Origin: an uncultured Prevotella sp.
GTDB taxonomy: Bacteria > Bacteroidota > Bacteroidia > Bacteroidales > Bacteroidaceae
Length of the DNA stretch: 19,102 nt
NCBI GenBank assembly: GCA_947304695.1
Contig: CAMZBS010000038.1
Coordinates: 1-19,102, forward strand
Direction of reading: 5' to 3'
The notes beneath the pieces are model-generated. The model saw only the letters and a list, made by a program, of their open reading frames with translations, did not search any database and was not told the DNA's origin. Below are positions 7,839 to 16,084 of the stretch, piece by piece. Each line of letters begins with the position of its first letter. The stretch's first letter is position 1. The translations under genes were made by a program, and so were the position numbers.

Positions 7839-7846
7839 TAATTTTG
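7839..7846 (+). promoter_or_regulatory. Candidate -7 box at the start of the DUF5686 operon
   Basis: TAATTTTG matches the consensus, but it ends only 5 nt before the GTG chosen as the start codon. Transcription would begin at or next to that codon, implying a leaderless or nearly leaderless message. A TTG at 7820-7822 lies 16 bp upstream, shorter than the usual 19-21 bp. Confidence 0.5.
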
Positions 7847-7851
7847 GGGCT

Positions 7852-9885
7852 GTGAAATATGCACGAATCATCATAAGCCTGTTTTTTGTGCTTCATTGGA
7901 GCATGACCAGTGCCAAGGAGAACATTGATTCCCTGGTGCTTAGTCGTGTGTTTTCCTACGAAAGATATTTCAATGAGCAGGCCGACGGATTCGCCTCCAA
8001 CGTCTACACGAAGCATCTTTACCAGATCAAGCAGCGCAATTTCACGCTATGGCTGGTTCCTTCCATGTATTCCGTTGCCAGCGGCAAACGCCAGTTCGTC
8101 AGCGAGCAGTACGACCGCATGCACTTCTACGGACTGAATGAATTTGAAAGCGACCGTCAGGTGTTCTACACCACGATACCGCACAATCGCCGCCCCATGT
8201 CGGTACTGACGGAGTTTACCACGCCCAGCCTCTACCACACCACACTTTACGGCGACCACATCCTGTCACCGTTCTGCCGGGAGAACCGCAGGTATTATCG
8301 CTACACGGCCATCAACATGGGCCGTGGCGAAGCCCATCTGTACTTCCAGCCCCGTTTTGTCAAGAACACCCAGTTGGTCACCGGCATGGCTTCCATCGAA
8401 TTGAGCACCGGCCGCATCCTGAGCGTCGACATCAAGGGCGAGTATGACATGATTCATTTTCAGACCATCATCACCCAGGGCGACGTTCCTCCACAATCGC
8501 GCTCACTGCTGCCCAAGTACTGTCAGACCGACATCTACTTCAAGTTCATGGGAAACAACGTTGCCTCCTCATTTACAGCCGTTTACGACTGCCCTATCCG
8601 TCTGGCCGACACGGTTGACGTGAAAGGTGACCGCCATCTGATTGATTCCATCCGCCCCATTGCCCTCTCCGATGAAGAACAACGGGTGTATGACCATTAT
8701 GACTCCGTCCACGCACCGAAGCCTAAGCCCGACACCGTTCCTGAGATGCCCGACTCCGTGGCCGTCTCCAAACGGCGGCGCAACTATCTCATGGACAGTT
8801 TCGACTTCCTGGTGAGCAGCCACAAGGCCACATCCGACAAGTACTACGTCAAGCTGTCGCCCATCCTTGAACCCCAGTACATCAGCTATAGCCGAAGCAA
8901 GGGTCTGACCTACAAGATGCGCTTCAGTGCCCAATACTACTTCAATGAAAATTCAGGACTCTACTTCAATCCGCAGGTGAGCTACCATGCCAAGATCCAC
9001 AGGTTCTACCTCACGGCCCCCTTGAAATACATCTATGACAAAGACCGCAACAACTACGTGGAAATGCGTCTGAACCTGGGCAACCGCATAGGCAATTCGA
9101 CCGTGCTCGATGAGATAAGGCGCGAACAGGGCGACATCCCGGAACTGGACGACAGCAATCTCGACCAGTTCAACGACAACGAGTTCAAGGTATTCAACAA
9201 CTCACAGGTTGCCGACTGGCTCACGATAGAGATAGGCACCGTGTTCCACCACAGGAGCGCCCTCAACAAGCAGGCCATGAGCAAATACGGCAAGCCCACT
9301 ACTTACCGAAGCCTGGCTCCCTCCGTAGGTCTGAAGATACGCCCCTGGCCCAAGGGAGCCCTTTTCTCCATTGACTATGAGCGCGGACTGAAGATCAAGA
9401 ATGACTATCTGAAATACGAGCGATGGGAGGCCGACGTGTCCTATAAGCACAACATGCCCAGCCTGCAGACGTTCAACATACGTGCTGGAGCCGGTCTTTA
9501 TACCAACAAGGCTCACAACTACTTCATGGACTTCTCCAACTTCCGTGACAACAACCTTCCCGACGGATGGGACGACGACTGGTCTGGCGAGTTCCAGCTT
9601 CTCAGTTCTCGTCTCTACAACGAGTCGAAATACTACCTGCGCAGCAACCTCAGCTACGAGGCACCCCTGCTGTTGGCCTCTTTCATTCCGTTGGTAGGCC
9701 GCTATGTGGAGCGTGAGTGCTTCTATTGGAATGCCCTGAACATAGAGCACAGCCCCCTCTACTCCGAACTGGGCTATGGCTTCACGACCCGTTATCTCTC
9801 AATCGGTGCCTTTGCCAGTTTCCTCAAGTTCGACTATCAGAGCATGGGCATGAAATTCACCTTCCAATTATTCAGACGATGGTAA
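7852..9885 (+). CDS. DUF5686 family outer-membrane beta-barrel protein
   Basis: This is a 677-residue exported protein of unknown function from a Bacteroidota family. From the GTG at 7852 the N-terminus reads as a signal peptide: basic K2 and R5, a hydrophobic stretch IIISLFFVLHW, and a likely cleavage after SMTSA. The middle is a mixed domain. From about residue 310 on there are alternating aromatic/polar strands (KYYVKLSPILEPQYISYS and on) that look like an outer-membrane barrel. The end (YEAPLLLASF, ELGYGFTTRYLSIGAF, FTFQLFRRW) matches the conserved C-terminus of DUF5686 proteins and ends in an aromatic residue, as BAM substrates do. No CarboxypepD-like N-terminal domain is present, unlike many longer relatives. 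The stop overlaps the addA start by 7 nt, so the two are probably coupled. The GTG start is inferred from the signal peptide. Confidence 0.82.
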   Translation: MKYARIIISLFFVLHWSMTSAKENIDSLVLSRVFSYERYFNEQADGFASNVYTKHLYQIKQRNFTLWLVPSMYSVASGKRQFVSEQYDRMHFYGLNEFESDRQVFYTTIPHNRRPMSVLTEFTTPSLYHTTLYGDHILSPFCRENRRYYRYTAINMGRGEAHLYFQPRFVKNTQLVTGMASIELSTGRILSVDIKGEYDMIHFQTIITQGDVPPQSRSLLPKYCQTDIYFKFMGNNVASSFTAVYDCPIRLADTVDVKGDRHLIDSIRPIALSDEEQRVYDHYDSVHAPKPKPDTVPEMPDSVAVSKRRRNYLMDSFDFLVSSHKATSDKYYVKLSPILEPQYISYSRSKGLTYKMRFSAQYYFNENSGLYFNPQVSYHAKIHRFYLTAPLKYIYDKDRNNYVEMRLNLGNRIGNSTVLDEIRREQGDIPELDDSNLDQFNDNEFKVFNNSQVADWLTIEIGTVFHHRSALNKQAMSKYGKPTTYRSLAPSVGLKIRPWPKGALFSIDYERGLKIKNDYLKYERWEADVSYKHNMPSLQTFNIRAGAGLYTNKAHNYFMDFSNFRDNNLPDGWDDDWSGEFQLLSSRLYNESKYYLRSNLSYEAPLLLASFIPLVGRYVERECFYWNALNIEHSPLYSELGYGFTTRYLSIGAFASFLKFDYQSMGMKFTFQLFRRW

Positions 9886-12800
9886 AGACCCGAAACAAAC
9901 CTCTTATTATATATAAGGCAAGTGCTGGAAGCGGAAAGACGTTCACACTGGCAACGGAATACATCAAGCTGTTAGTACACAATCCCCAGTCCTATCGCCA
10001 GATTTTGGCCGTGACCTTTACCAACAAGGCCACCGAGGAGATGAAGATGCGCATCCTGAGCCAGCTGTACGGAATCTGGAAAGAACTGCCCTCTTCCAGA
10101 CGCTATGCCGAGAAGGTACAGTCCGAGCTGGGCCTGCCGCCCAAGGTAGTGGCCAGTCAGGCAGGCATTGCGCTGACCCTTCTGCTCCACAACTACAGCT
10201 ACTTCCGTGTCGAGACCATCGACTCCTTCTTTCAGAGCGTGCTGCGCAACCTGGCACGCGAGCTTGACCTGACGGCCAATCTTCGCATCGGGCTGAACGA
10301 CTGGCAGGTGGAAGAGCTGGCCGTCGACAAGCTCATAGACAGCCTCTCGGCCACCGATGCCATGCTGCAATGGCTGCTGAAATACATCATGGACTCCATT
10401 GGCGACGACCGCTCCTGGAATGTCATCGGCCCCATCAAGAAGTTTGGTAAGACCATCTTCCGCGACTACTACAAAGCCCACAGCCAGCAGCTCTATCAGG
10501 CCATTGGGCAGCCTCACTTCTTTGAGCACTACACCGCCACGCTCCGCGACATTCGCAGCAAGGCCCTTCAGCGCATGAACGACATTGCCGAGTCGTTCTT
10601 CTCCGAACTCGAGGCGGCGGGCTTCACCGTCGACGACCTGTCCTACGGCAAGACGGGCGTGGCAGGCTTCTTCCTGAAGCTGCGCAACGGCATCTTCGAC
10701 GACAGCGTCCTAGGCAAGCGGGTCACCGACTGCATAGGACAGCCGGAGAAGTGGTACAAGAAGACCCATCCCCGAAGCATTGAGCTGCACCAATTGGCCG
10801 AAGGCATCTGGGGCGACATCCTGCGCTATGCCATTGCCGAACAGCCCCTCCAATGGAAGCTCTACAAGAGTGCCGACCTCACCCTGCGGCATCTTGACCA
10901 GTTGCGACTGCTCGACAGCATTGAGAAGAAGGTGCGCCAGCTCAACGAAGAAGCCAACCGCTTCCTGCTCAGCGACACCCAGCAGCTGCTGCATCAGCTC
11001 ATCGAGGGGAGCGACACCCCGTTCATCTTCGAGAAGATGGGCACCCAGCTGGAGCACATCATGATCGACGAGTTCCAGGACACCTCGACCGTGCAGTGGC
11101 AGAACTTCAAGGTGCTCCTTGAAGAGACCATGAGCCACGAGGGCACTGAGAACCTGATTGTGGGCGACGTGAAGCAGAGCATCTACCGCTGGCGCAGCGG
11201 CGACTGGCGGCTGCTGGCCAATATTGGCAGCCAGTTTCCCGATGCCAACCGTCAGCTGGACGTCCGCGCCCTCGACACCAACTACCGCTCTTCGCGCTCG
11301 GTCATCACTTTCAACAACGTCTTCTTCACCCAGGCTGCTCAGAACGAAGCAGTCACGGCCTACGACGACGTGACCCAGAAGGTGCCTGACGGCTGCGAGG
11401 AGGAAGGCCACGTCAGCATCCGGCTCCTGCCGCAGGAAGACTACCGGCAATGCACGCTCCAGGCCATCGCCGAGACCATCCTTCAGCTCAAGGGGCAGCA
11501 GGTGGCCGATGCCTCGATAGCCATCCTGGTGCGAGTAAACAGTCAGATTCCGCTCATTGCCAACTATCTCACGGCCCGTCTGCCCGAAGTCCGCGTGGTG
11601 AGCGACGAAGCCTTCCGGCTCGACGCCTCGCCTGCCGTCATGACCATTGTCCAGGCCATGCGCCTGCTTGTCAGCCCCGACGATCTCATTGCCCGTGCCG
11701 CTTTGGCCAAGGCTTACAGCCACCAGCCCCTGCATGCCGCCCCGCTCGACGACATGCTGCCCGAAGCCTTCGTCAACCACACCGATGAACTGCTTCGCCT
11801 GCCGCCCTACGAGCTGGCCGAGAAGCTCTACAGCCTGTTCCAGCTCGACCAGCAAGAGGGCCAGAGCGCCTATCTCTGCGCCTTCTACGACCAGCTTTCC
11901 GCCTGTGTCAGCGAGCAGCCCACCGACCTCGCCTCCTTCCTCCGCGAATGGGACGAGTCGCTTTGCAGCAAGACCATTCAAAGCCCTGAGATTGACGGCA
12001 TCCGGCTGGTCAGCATCCACAAGTCGAAGGGCCTTGAGTTCCCTCACGTGATTGTTCCTTTCTGCGACTGGCGGCTGGAGCATGCCGACGTGCTGTGGTG
12101 CCAGCCTTCCGAGGAGCCGTTCAGCCAGCTGCCCTTCGTTCCCATCGACTATAGTCAGAAAGGCATGATGGGCACCATCTATGAGCGCGACTATCTGGAA
12201 GAGCGCCAGCAGAACGTGGTCGACAACCTCAACCTTCTCTACGTGGCCTTCACCCGTGCCTCCGTCAGCCTCCACGTCATAGGCCGCCGTGGCGCAAAGA
12301 GCAGCCGTTCGGCCCTCATCGAGCAGACCCTGCCCCAGATTGCCCCCCAGCTGAAAGGTGCCGTCCTCAGCGGCGAGGCCGATGCCCAGGCTCCCCTGCT
12401 GTTCAGCTATACTGCAAGTGGAAAGGATGGAGAGCGCACAACCGGGCAGGCCGACTCCCCATCCGGCTACAACGTGTTCCTTCAGGAAAGCACGCCCTTG
12501 AAAGTGGCCGTCGAGGTGTTCAGCCAGAAGGCCGACTTCCGCCAGAGCAACAAGAGCAGGCTCTTTGCCACATCGCCCGACGACGACGAGCAGATGGAGC
12601 AGAACCGCTACATCCAGATAGGCACCGTGCTTCACCAGCTCTTTTCCACCATCCGCACCCAGGCCGACATACCCGAGGCCCTGCGGCGAATGGAGTTCGA
12701 AGGCATTATCTACGACAGCACGCTGACCCGTGAGCGCATTGAGCGCATGATTCGCCTGCGGCTGGCCACCCCCCAAGTGGCCGACTGGTTCTCCAGCCGC

Positions 12801-13052
12801 TGGACGCTGTTCAACGAGTGTACCATCCTGAGCCTCGACCCGCAGTCGGGCAAGGTGTGCCAGCGGCGGCCCGACCGTGTGATGACCGACGGCCGTCAGA
12901 CCGTCGTGGTCGACTTCAAGTTCGGCCGTCCCCAACAAGACCACCGCAGCCAGGTAATCCAGTACATGGAGCTGCTCAGCCAGATGGGCCACCCCAGCGT
13001 GAGCGGCTACCTTTGGTATTTCTATTCCAACCAGATCATCGAAGTAAAATGA
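9879..13052 (+). CDS. addA: AddA-like UvrD helicase with C-terminal PD-(D/E)XK nuclease
   Basis: This is the motor and nuclease subunit of an AddAB/RecBCD-type complex that resects double-strand breaks for recombination. It has 1057 residues. Superfamily 1A motifs in order: Walker A ASAGSGKT (14-21), DEFQD (397-401), VGDVKQSIYRWRSGDWR, LDTNYRSS, VSIHKSKGLEFPHVI, and LLYVAFTRA. The C-terminal nuclease has RPD999RV and VVD1012FK1014FG, then QVIQYMELL, so both activities look intact. I chose ATG 9879, which overlaps the preceding stop as ATGGTAA, because the protein begins just before the Walker A strand. An earlier in-frame ATG at 9717 would add 54 residues read out of frame from the DUF5686 gene. 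The downstream addB-like start overlaps its stop by ATGA. The call is firm; the symbol follows domain order and the AddB-like neighbour. Confidence 0.93.
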   Translation: MVKTRNKPLIIYKASAGSGKTFTLATEYIKLLVHNPQSYRQILAVTFTNKATEEMKMRILSQLYGIWKELPSSRRYAEKVQSELGLPPKVVASQAGIALTLLLHNYSYFRVETIDSFFQSVLRNLARELDLTANLRIGLNDWQVEELAVDKLIDSLSATDAMLQWLLKYIMDSIGDDRSWNVIGPIKKFGKTIFRDYYKAHSQQLYQAIGQPHFFEHYTATLRDIRSKALQRMNDIAESFFSELEAAGFTVDDLSYGKTGVAGFFLKLRNGIFDDSVLGKRVTDCIGQPEKWYKKTHPRSIELHQLAEGIWGDILRYAIAEQPLQWKLYKSADLTLRHLDQLRLLDSIEKKVRQLNEEANRFLLSDTQQLLHQLIEGSDTPFIFEKMGTQLEHIMIDEFQDTSTVQWQNFKVLLEETMSHEGTENLIVGDVKQSIYRWRSGDWRLLANIGSQFPDANRQLDVRALDTNYRSSRSVITFNNVFFTQAAQNEAVTAYDDVTQKVPDGCEEEGHVSIRLLPQEDYRQCTLQAIAETILQLKGQQVADASIAILVRVNSQIPLIANYLTARLPEVRVVSDEAFRLDASPAVMTIVQAMRLLVSPDDLIARAALAKAYSHQPLHAAPLDDMLPEAFVNHTDELLRLPPYELAEKLYSLFQLDQQEGQSAYLCAFYDQLSACVSEQPTDLASFLREWDESLCSKTIQSPEIDGIRLVSIHKSKGLEFPHVIVPFCDWRLEHADVLWCQPSEEPFSQLPFVPIDYSQKGMMGTIYERDYLEERQQNVVDNLNLLYVAFTRASVSLHVIGRRGAKSSRSALIEQTLPQIAPQLKGAVLSGEADAQAPLLFSYTASGKDGERTTGQADSPSGYNVFLQESTPLKVAVEVFSQKADFRQSNKSRLFATSPDDDEQMEQNRYIQIGTVLHQLFSTIRTQADIPEALRRMEFEGIIYDSTLTRERIERMIRLRLATPQVADWFSSRWTLFNECTILSLDPQSGKVCQRRPDRVMTDGRQTVVVDFKFGRPQQDHRSQVIQYMELLSQMGHPSVSGYLWYFYSNQIIEVK

Positions 13053-15736
13053 AGAGCTTCCTACAATATGTTGCCGAAGACCTGATCAGCAAGTTCGGCA
13101 CCGACCTTTCCCACGTTGCCGTCGTGTTTCCCAACAAGCGTGCATCGCTGTTCCTTTCCGACCATCTGGCCCAGCTGGCAGGAAAGCCCCTGTGGAGCCC
13201 CGCCTACATCACCATCAGCGACCTCTTCCGCCAGCTCAGCAGCCGCACCGTGGCCGACCCCATCAAGCTGGTGTGCGACCTCCACAAGAGCTTCGTCCGC
13301 CAGACCGGCACCGACGAGACCCTCGACCACTTCTACGGCTGGGGCCAACTGCTGCTGGCCGACTTCGACGACCTCGACAAAAACATGGCCGATGCCGACC
13401 GCGTGCTGGCCAACCTGAGCGACCTCCACCAGCTCGACGACGTGAGCTATCTGAGCGAAGCCCAGAAAGCAGCCATCAGGCAGTTCTTCAGCCATTTCAC
13501 CGACGACCACGACACCGAGCTCAAGCAGCGATTCCTACGCCTCTGGTCGAAGATGGCCGACATCTACCACGACTTCAACCACCTGCTGCAGCAGCAGGGG
13601 CTGGCCTACGAGGGAGCACTCTACAGGGAAGTGGCCGAGCAGGCCGCCCACTCCTGGCCCTCGGCCGCTGGCCAGCAGCCCACCCACTACGCCTTCGTGG
13701 GCTTCAACATGGTGCAGCAGGCCGAGCAGCGCCTCTTCACCATCCTCCAGCAGCAGGGCCGCGCCCTCTTCTACTGGGACTACGACGAATACTACAAGGA
13801 AGGCAAAGAGGCAGGCCACTTCATCGGCCAGTACCTGAGCCGCTTCCCCAACGAGCTGAAGCCCGGCCTCGACGACGTGTTCAGCCATTTCCTGAAGCCC
13901 AAGCAGATCACCTTCGTCTCAGCCCCCACCGAAAACATCCAGGCCCGCTACGTCAGCCAATGGCTCAGAGAGAACCACCGCATGAGCCACGGACGCCGCA
14001 CAGCCATCGTGCTCTGCGACGAACGGCTGCTGCCCACCGTCATCCACTGTCTGCCCCCCGAGGCCGGAGCCGTCAACATCACCACCGGCTATCCGCTCAT
14101 CCAGACCCCCGCCGCCACACTTGCCGCCCGGGAGCTCTCCACACCTGCCACCGACAACATCCAGCTGCTCACGCGGCTCACCGACACCCTGCAGCACGAG
14201 GCCCGCCAGCATCCCGACGGCGACCCCCTCTTCCAGGAGTCCGTCTTCCGCACCTACACCCTCGCCAACCGCCTGCTGGGGCTCTGCCGCAGCGGCGACC
14301 TCAGCGTCGATGCCACCACCCTCTCACGCCTGGCCACCCAGCTCATAGCCTCGGCCAGCGTGCCCTTCCACGGCGAGCCCGCCGAAGGTCTCCAGGTCAT
14401 GGGCGTGCTCGAGACCCGCAACCTCGACTTCGACCACGTGCTGCTCCTGTCCTGCAACGAGGGCAACATGCCACGGGGCGTCAGCGACACCTCGTTCATA
14501 CCCTACAGCCTGCGCAAAGCCCACGGTCTCACCACCATCGACCACAAGGTGGCCATCTACGCCTACTACTTCTTCCGCCTCATCAGCCGTGCCAGCGACG
14601 TGACCATTGCCTACAACAACTCCACCACCGACGGCAAGACGGGCGAGATGTCGCGCTTCATGCTCCAGCTCATGGCCGAGAGCCCCCACCCCATCCGCTT
14701 CCTCACCCTCCAGGCAGGCCAGCACGCTACCCCCTTTGCACCGCCCGTCATCGACAAAAGCTCCGACGTCATGCAGCGGCTGCTGCAGCGGTTCAGCACA
14801 GCCCACAACCCACAGCGACCCGATGCCCCGCCGCTCCTGACCCCCACCGCCGTCAACCGCTACATGCGCTGCCCCCTGCTGTTCTACTACAACTACGCAT
14901 GCGGGCTCACCCAGCCCGACGCTACCTGCGACGACACCATCGACAACCGCCTCTTCGGCAACATCTTCCACGACGCAGCCCAGACCGTCTACGAGAAGCT
15001 CACGGCCCAAAGCCCCCTTGTCCGTGCCGCCGCCATCGAGTCGCTGCTCAGGTCGCGCGTCGACATCGAACGAGCCGTAGACCAAGCCTTCAGCAAGAAC
15101 CTGCCCGCCACCGCACTCGGCCCCCGGTTCAACGCGAGCGGCCTGCTGCTCATCAATCGCGAAGTCATTATCCACTACGTCCGCCAGCTGCTCCACACCG
15201 ACAGCCGCCTGGCCCCCTTCACCATCATAGGCACCGAATGCCTCATAGCCGCCACCCTTGCCACCCCCCACATCACCACCACCATAGGCGGCCGCATCGA
15301 CCGTCTGGACCGTGTGACCGAGGCCGACGGCGAGCGTCTGCGCGTCATCGACTATAAGACGGGCAGCTCGCGCCTGCGCCCGCTGGCCAGCCTCGATGCC
15401 GTGTTCAGCCAGGAGAGCCTTTCCAGCCATAGCGACTACTACCTCCAGGCCCTGCTCTACAGCAGCCTCGTCAGCCCGTCGGCGGCCTACAATCCCGACC
15501 GCCTGCCCGTCAGCCCCGCGCTGCTCTTCATCCAGCATGCCAGTCAGGAATCCTACGACCCCGTCCTCTCCTTTGGCCAGCAGCGCATTGGCGACGTTGC
15601 CCCCTTCAGCAGCGAGTTCACCGCCCAGCTCAGCCGTGTGGTCGACGACATCTTCAACCCCGACCTGCCCTTCACTCCCACAGCCGACGACACACGATGC
15701 ACCACCTGCCCCTATCGACAGCTGTGCCGTAGTTAG
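13049..15736 (+). CDS. addB: AddB-like helicase-fold nuclease subunit (PD-(D/E)XK, Fe-S)
   Basis: This is the partner subunit of the AddA-like enzyme, 895 residues. The N-terminus (AVVFPNKRASLFLSDHL) has the UvrD-like fold but no Walker A GxGKT, as expected for a subunit with an inactive motor that instead scans DNA. A middle segment (LETRNLDFDHVLLLSCNEGNMP) is the degenerate helicase motif region. The C-terminal nuclease shows GRID751RLD and VID768YK770TG, an apparently complete active site. Four cysteines are placed as in AddB iron-sulfur nucleases: C608 (YMRCPLLFY) and the C-terminal C884-x2-C887-x5-C893. Translation starts at ATG 13049 inside the addA stop (ATGA), so the subunits should be made in a coupled way. 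Codon use is strongly C-ending, which creates long shadow frames. Confidence 0.92.
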   Translation: MKSFLQYVAEDLISKFGTDLSHVAVVFPNKRASLFLSDHLAQLAGKPLWSPAYITISDLFRQLSSRTVADPIKLVCDLHKSFVRQTGTDETLDHFYGWGQLLLADFDDLDKNMADADRVLANLSDLHQLDDVSYLSEAQKAAIRQFFSHFTDDHDTELKQRFLRLWSKMADIYHDFNHLLQQQGLAYEGALYREVAEQAAHSWPSAAGQQPTHYAFVGFNMVQQAEQRLFTILQQQGRALFYWDYDEYYKEGKEAGHFIGQYLSRFPNELKPGLDDVFSHFLKPKQITFVSAPTENIQARYVSQWLRENHRMSHGRRTAIVLCDERLLPTVIHCLPPEAGAVNITTGYPLIQTPAATLAARELSTPATDNIQLLTRLTDTLQHEARQHPDGDPLFQESVFRTYTLANRLLGLCRSGDLSVDATTLSRLATQLIASASVPFHGEPAEGLQVMGVLETRNLDFDHVLLLSCNEGNMPRGVSDTSFIPYSLRKAHGLTTIDHKVAIYAYYFFRLISRASDVTIAYNNSTTDGKTGEMSRFMLQLMAESPHPIRFLTLQAGQHATPFAPPVIDKSSDVMQRLLQRFSTAHNPQRPDAPPLLTPTAVNRYMRCPLLFYYNYACGLTQPDATCDDTIDNRLFGNIFHDAAQTVYEKLTAQSPLVRAAAIESLLRSRVDIERAVDQAFSKNLPATALGPRFNASGLLLINREVIIHYVRQLLHTDSRLAPFTIIGTECLIAATLATPHITTTIGGRIDRLDRVTEADGERLRVIDYKTGSSRLRPLASLDAVFSQESLSSHSDYYLQALLYSSLVSPSAAYNPDRLPVSPALLFIQHASQESYDPVLSFGQQRIGDVAPFSSEFTAQLSRVVDDIFNPDLPFTPTADDTRCTTCPYRQLCRS

Positions 15737-15741
15737 AAAAC

Positions 15742-15767
15742 CTAAAATAGGAAAATAGGAAAATAGG
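15742..15767 (+). repeat. 8-bp tandem repeat block A (AAAATAGG x3)
   Basis: Three perfect copies of AAAATAGG at 15744-15751, 15752-15759 and 15760-15767 follow CT. The 26-nt block is identical to block C at 16044-16069, 302 bp away. It begins 5 nt after the addB-like stop. Confidence 0.95.
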
Positions 15768-15865
15768 GGAACTTTACTGCAAAGTTACTCAAAAAGCCGC
15801 ACGCCCGCAAGCGCGTATACATATTTTAACACCGAAACGCCACCTTTTTCTCCCGCCACTTTCTT

Positions 15866-15892
15866 TAAGCGCGCTTAGCGCGCGCGTATGCG
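15866..15892. repeat. GC palindrome and alternating purine-pyrimidine tract
   Basis: TAAGCGCGCTTA (15866-15877) is a perfect 12-bp palindrome. It is followed by 15 nt of strict purine-pyrimidine alternation (15878-15892), mostly CG, of the kind that can adopt Z-DNA. GCGC-rich sequence continues to 15914. Confidence 0.7.
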
Positions 15893-15919
15893 AGACTGCG
15901 GTGCGCGTAAGCGCTGTTT

Positions 15920-15951
15920 CCTATTTTCCTATTTTCCTATTTTCCTATTAT
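15920..15951 (-). repeat. 8-bp tandem repeat block B, inverted (CCTATTTT x3.5)
   Basis: CCTATTTT occurs at 15920-15927, 15928-15935 and 15936-15943, followed by a degenerate CCTATTAT (15944-15951). It is the reverse complement of the unit in blocks A and C, so it can pair with either one. Confidence 0.95.
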
Positions 15952-15970
15952 ACCAAAATCGGGGTTTAAG

Positions 15971-16010
15971 TTTATAATAATATATTATTATAATAATATA
16001 TTATTATAAA
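15971..16010. repeat. Perfect 40-bp A/T-only palindrome
   Basis: The whole stretch is its own reverse complement and contains no G or C. It consists of two overlapping copies of a 22-bp palindrome (15972-15993 and 15988-16009) with a 16-bp period. It lies in the loop between blocks B and C. Confidence 0.95.
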
Positions 16011-16043
16011 AATACTTTTCCCTGAAAGTATAGCTCAAAAAAA

Positions 16044-16069
16044 CTAAAATAGGAAAATAGGAAAATAGG
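16044..16069 (+). repeat. 8-bp tandem repeat block C (AAAATAGG x3)
   Basis: Three perfect copies at 16046-16053, 16054-16061 and 16062-16069 follow CT, the same 26 nt as block A, in the same orientation. Confidence 0.95.
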
Positions 16070-16084
16070 AATTTTTTTGCTGTA

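Larger units (their letters stand above)
15920..16078 (+). terminator. Possible large terminator formed by blocks B and C
   Basis: On the plus strand block B can pair with block C over about 24 bp, with the A/T palindrome folding inside the loop. Block C is followed by AA and then T7 (16072-16078). This has the shape of an oversized intrinsic terminator for the addAB operon. Block B can equally pair with block A, which would be a competing fold. Confidence 0.4.

Noticed and set aside
10710..12992. Long open frame of about 760 codons on the minus strand inside the addA-like gene
   Set aside because: It lies wholly antisense to a gene with every helicase and nuclease motif in order. Strong C-ending codon use of the real gene removes stops from the other strand. 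Its own translation has no recognisable domain.
13192..15357. Open frame of about 720 codons in another plus frame of the addB-like gene
   Set aside because: The translation is dominated by Arg, Pro, His and Ala, the mark of a shifted frame in a C-rich gene. The addB frame carries the conserved motifs.
16031..16040. Short TAGCTC-like stretch considered as a tRNA fragment or attachment site
   Set aside because: No acceptor or anticodon stem can be folded and there is no integrase or direct flanking repeat of att type.
15742..16069. CRISPR array
   Set aside because: The repeats are 8-bp units in tandem without unique spacers, and block B is inverted. No cas gene is near.
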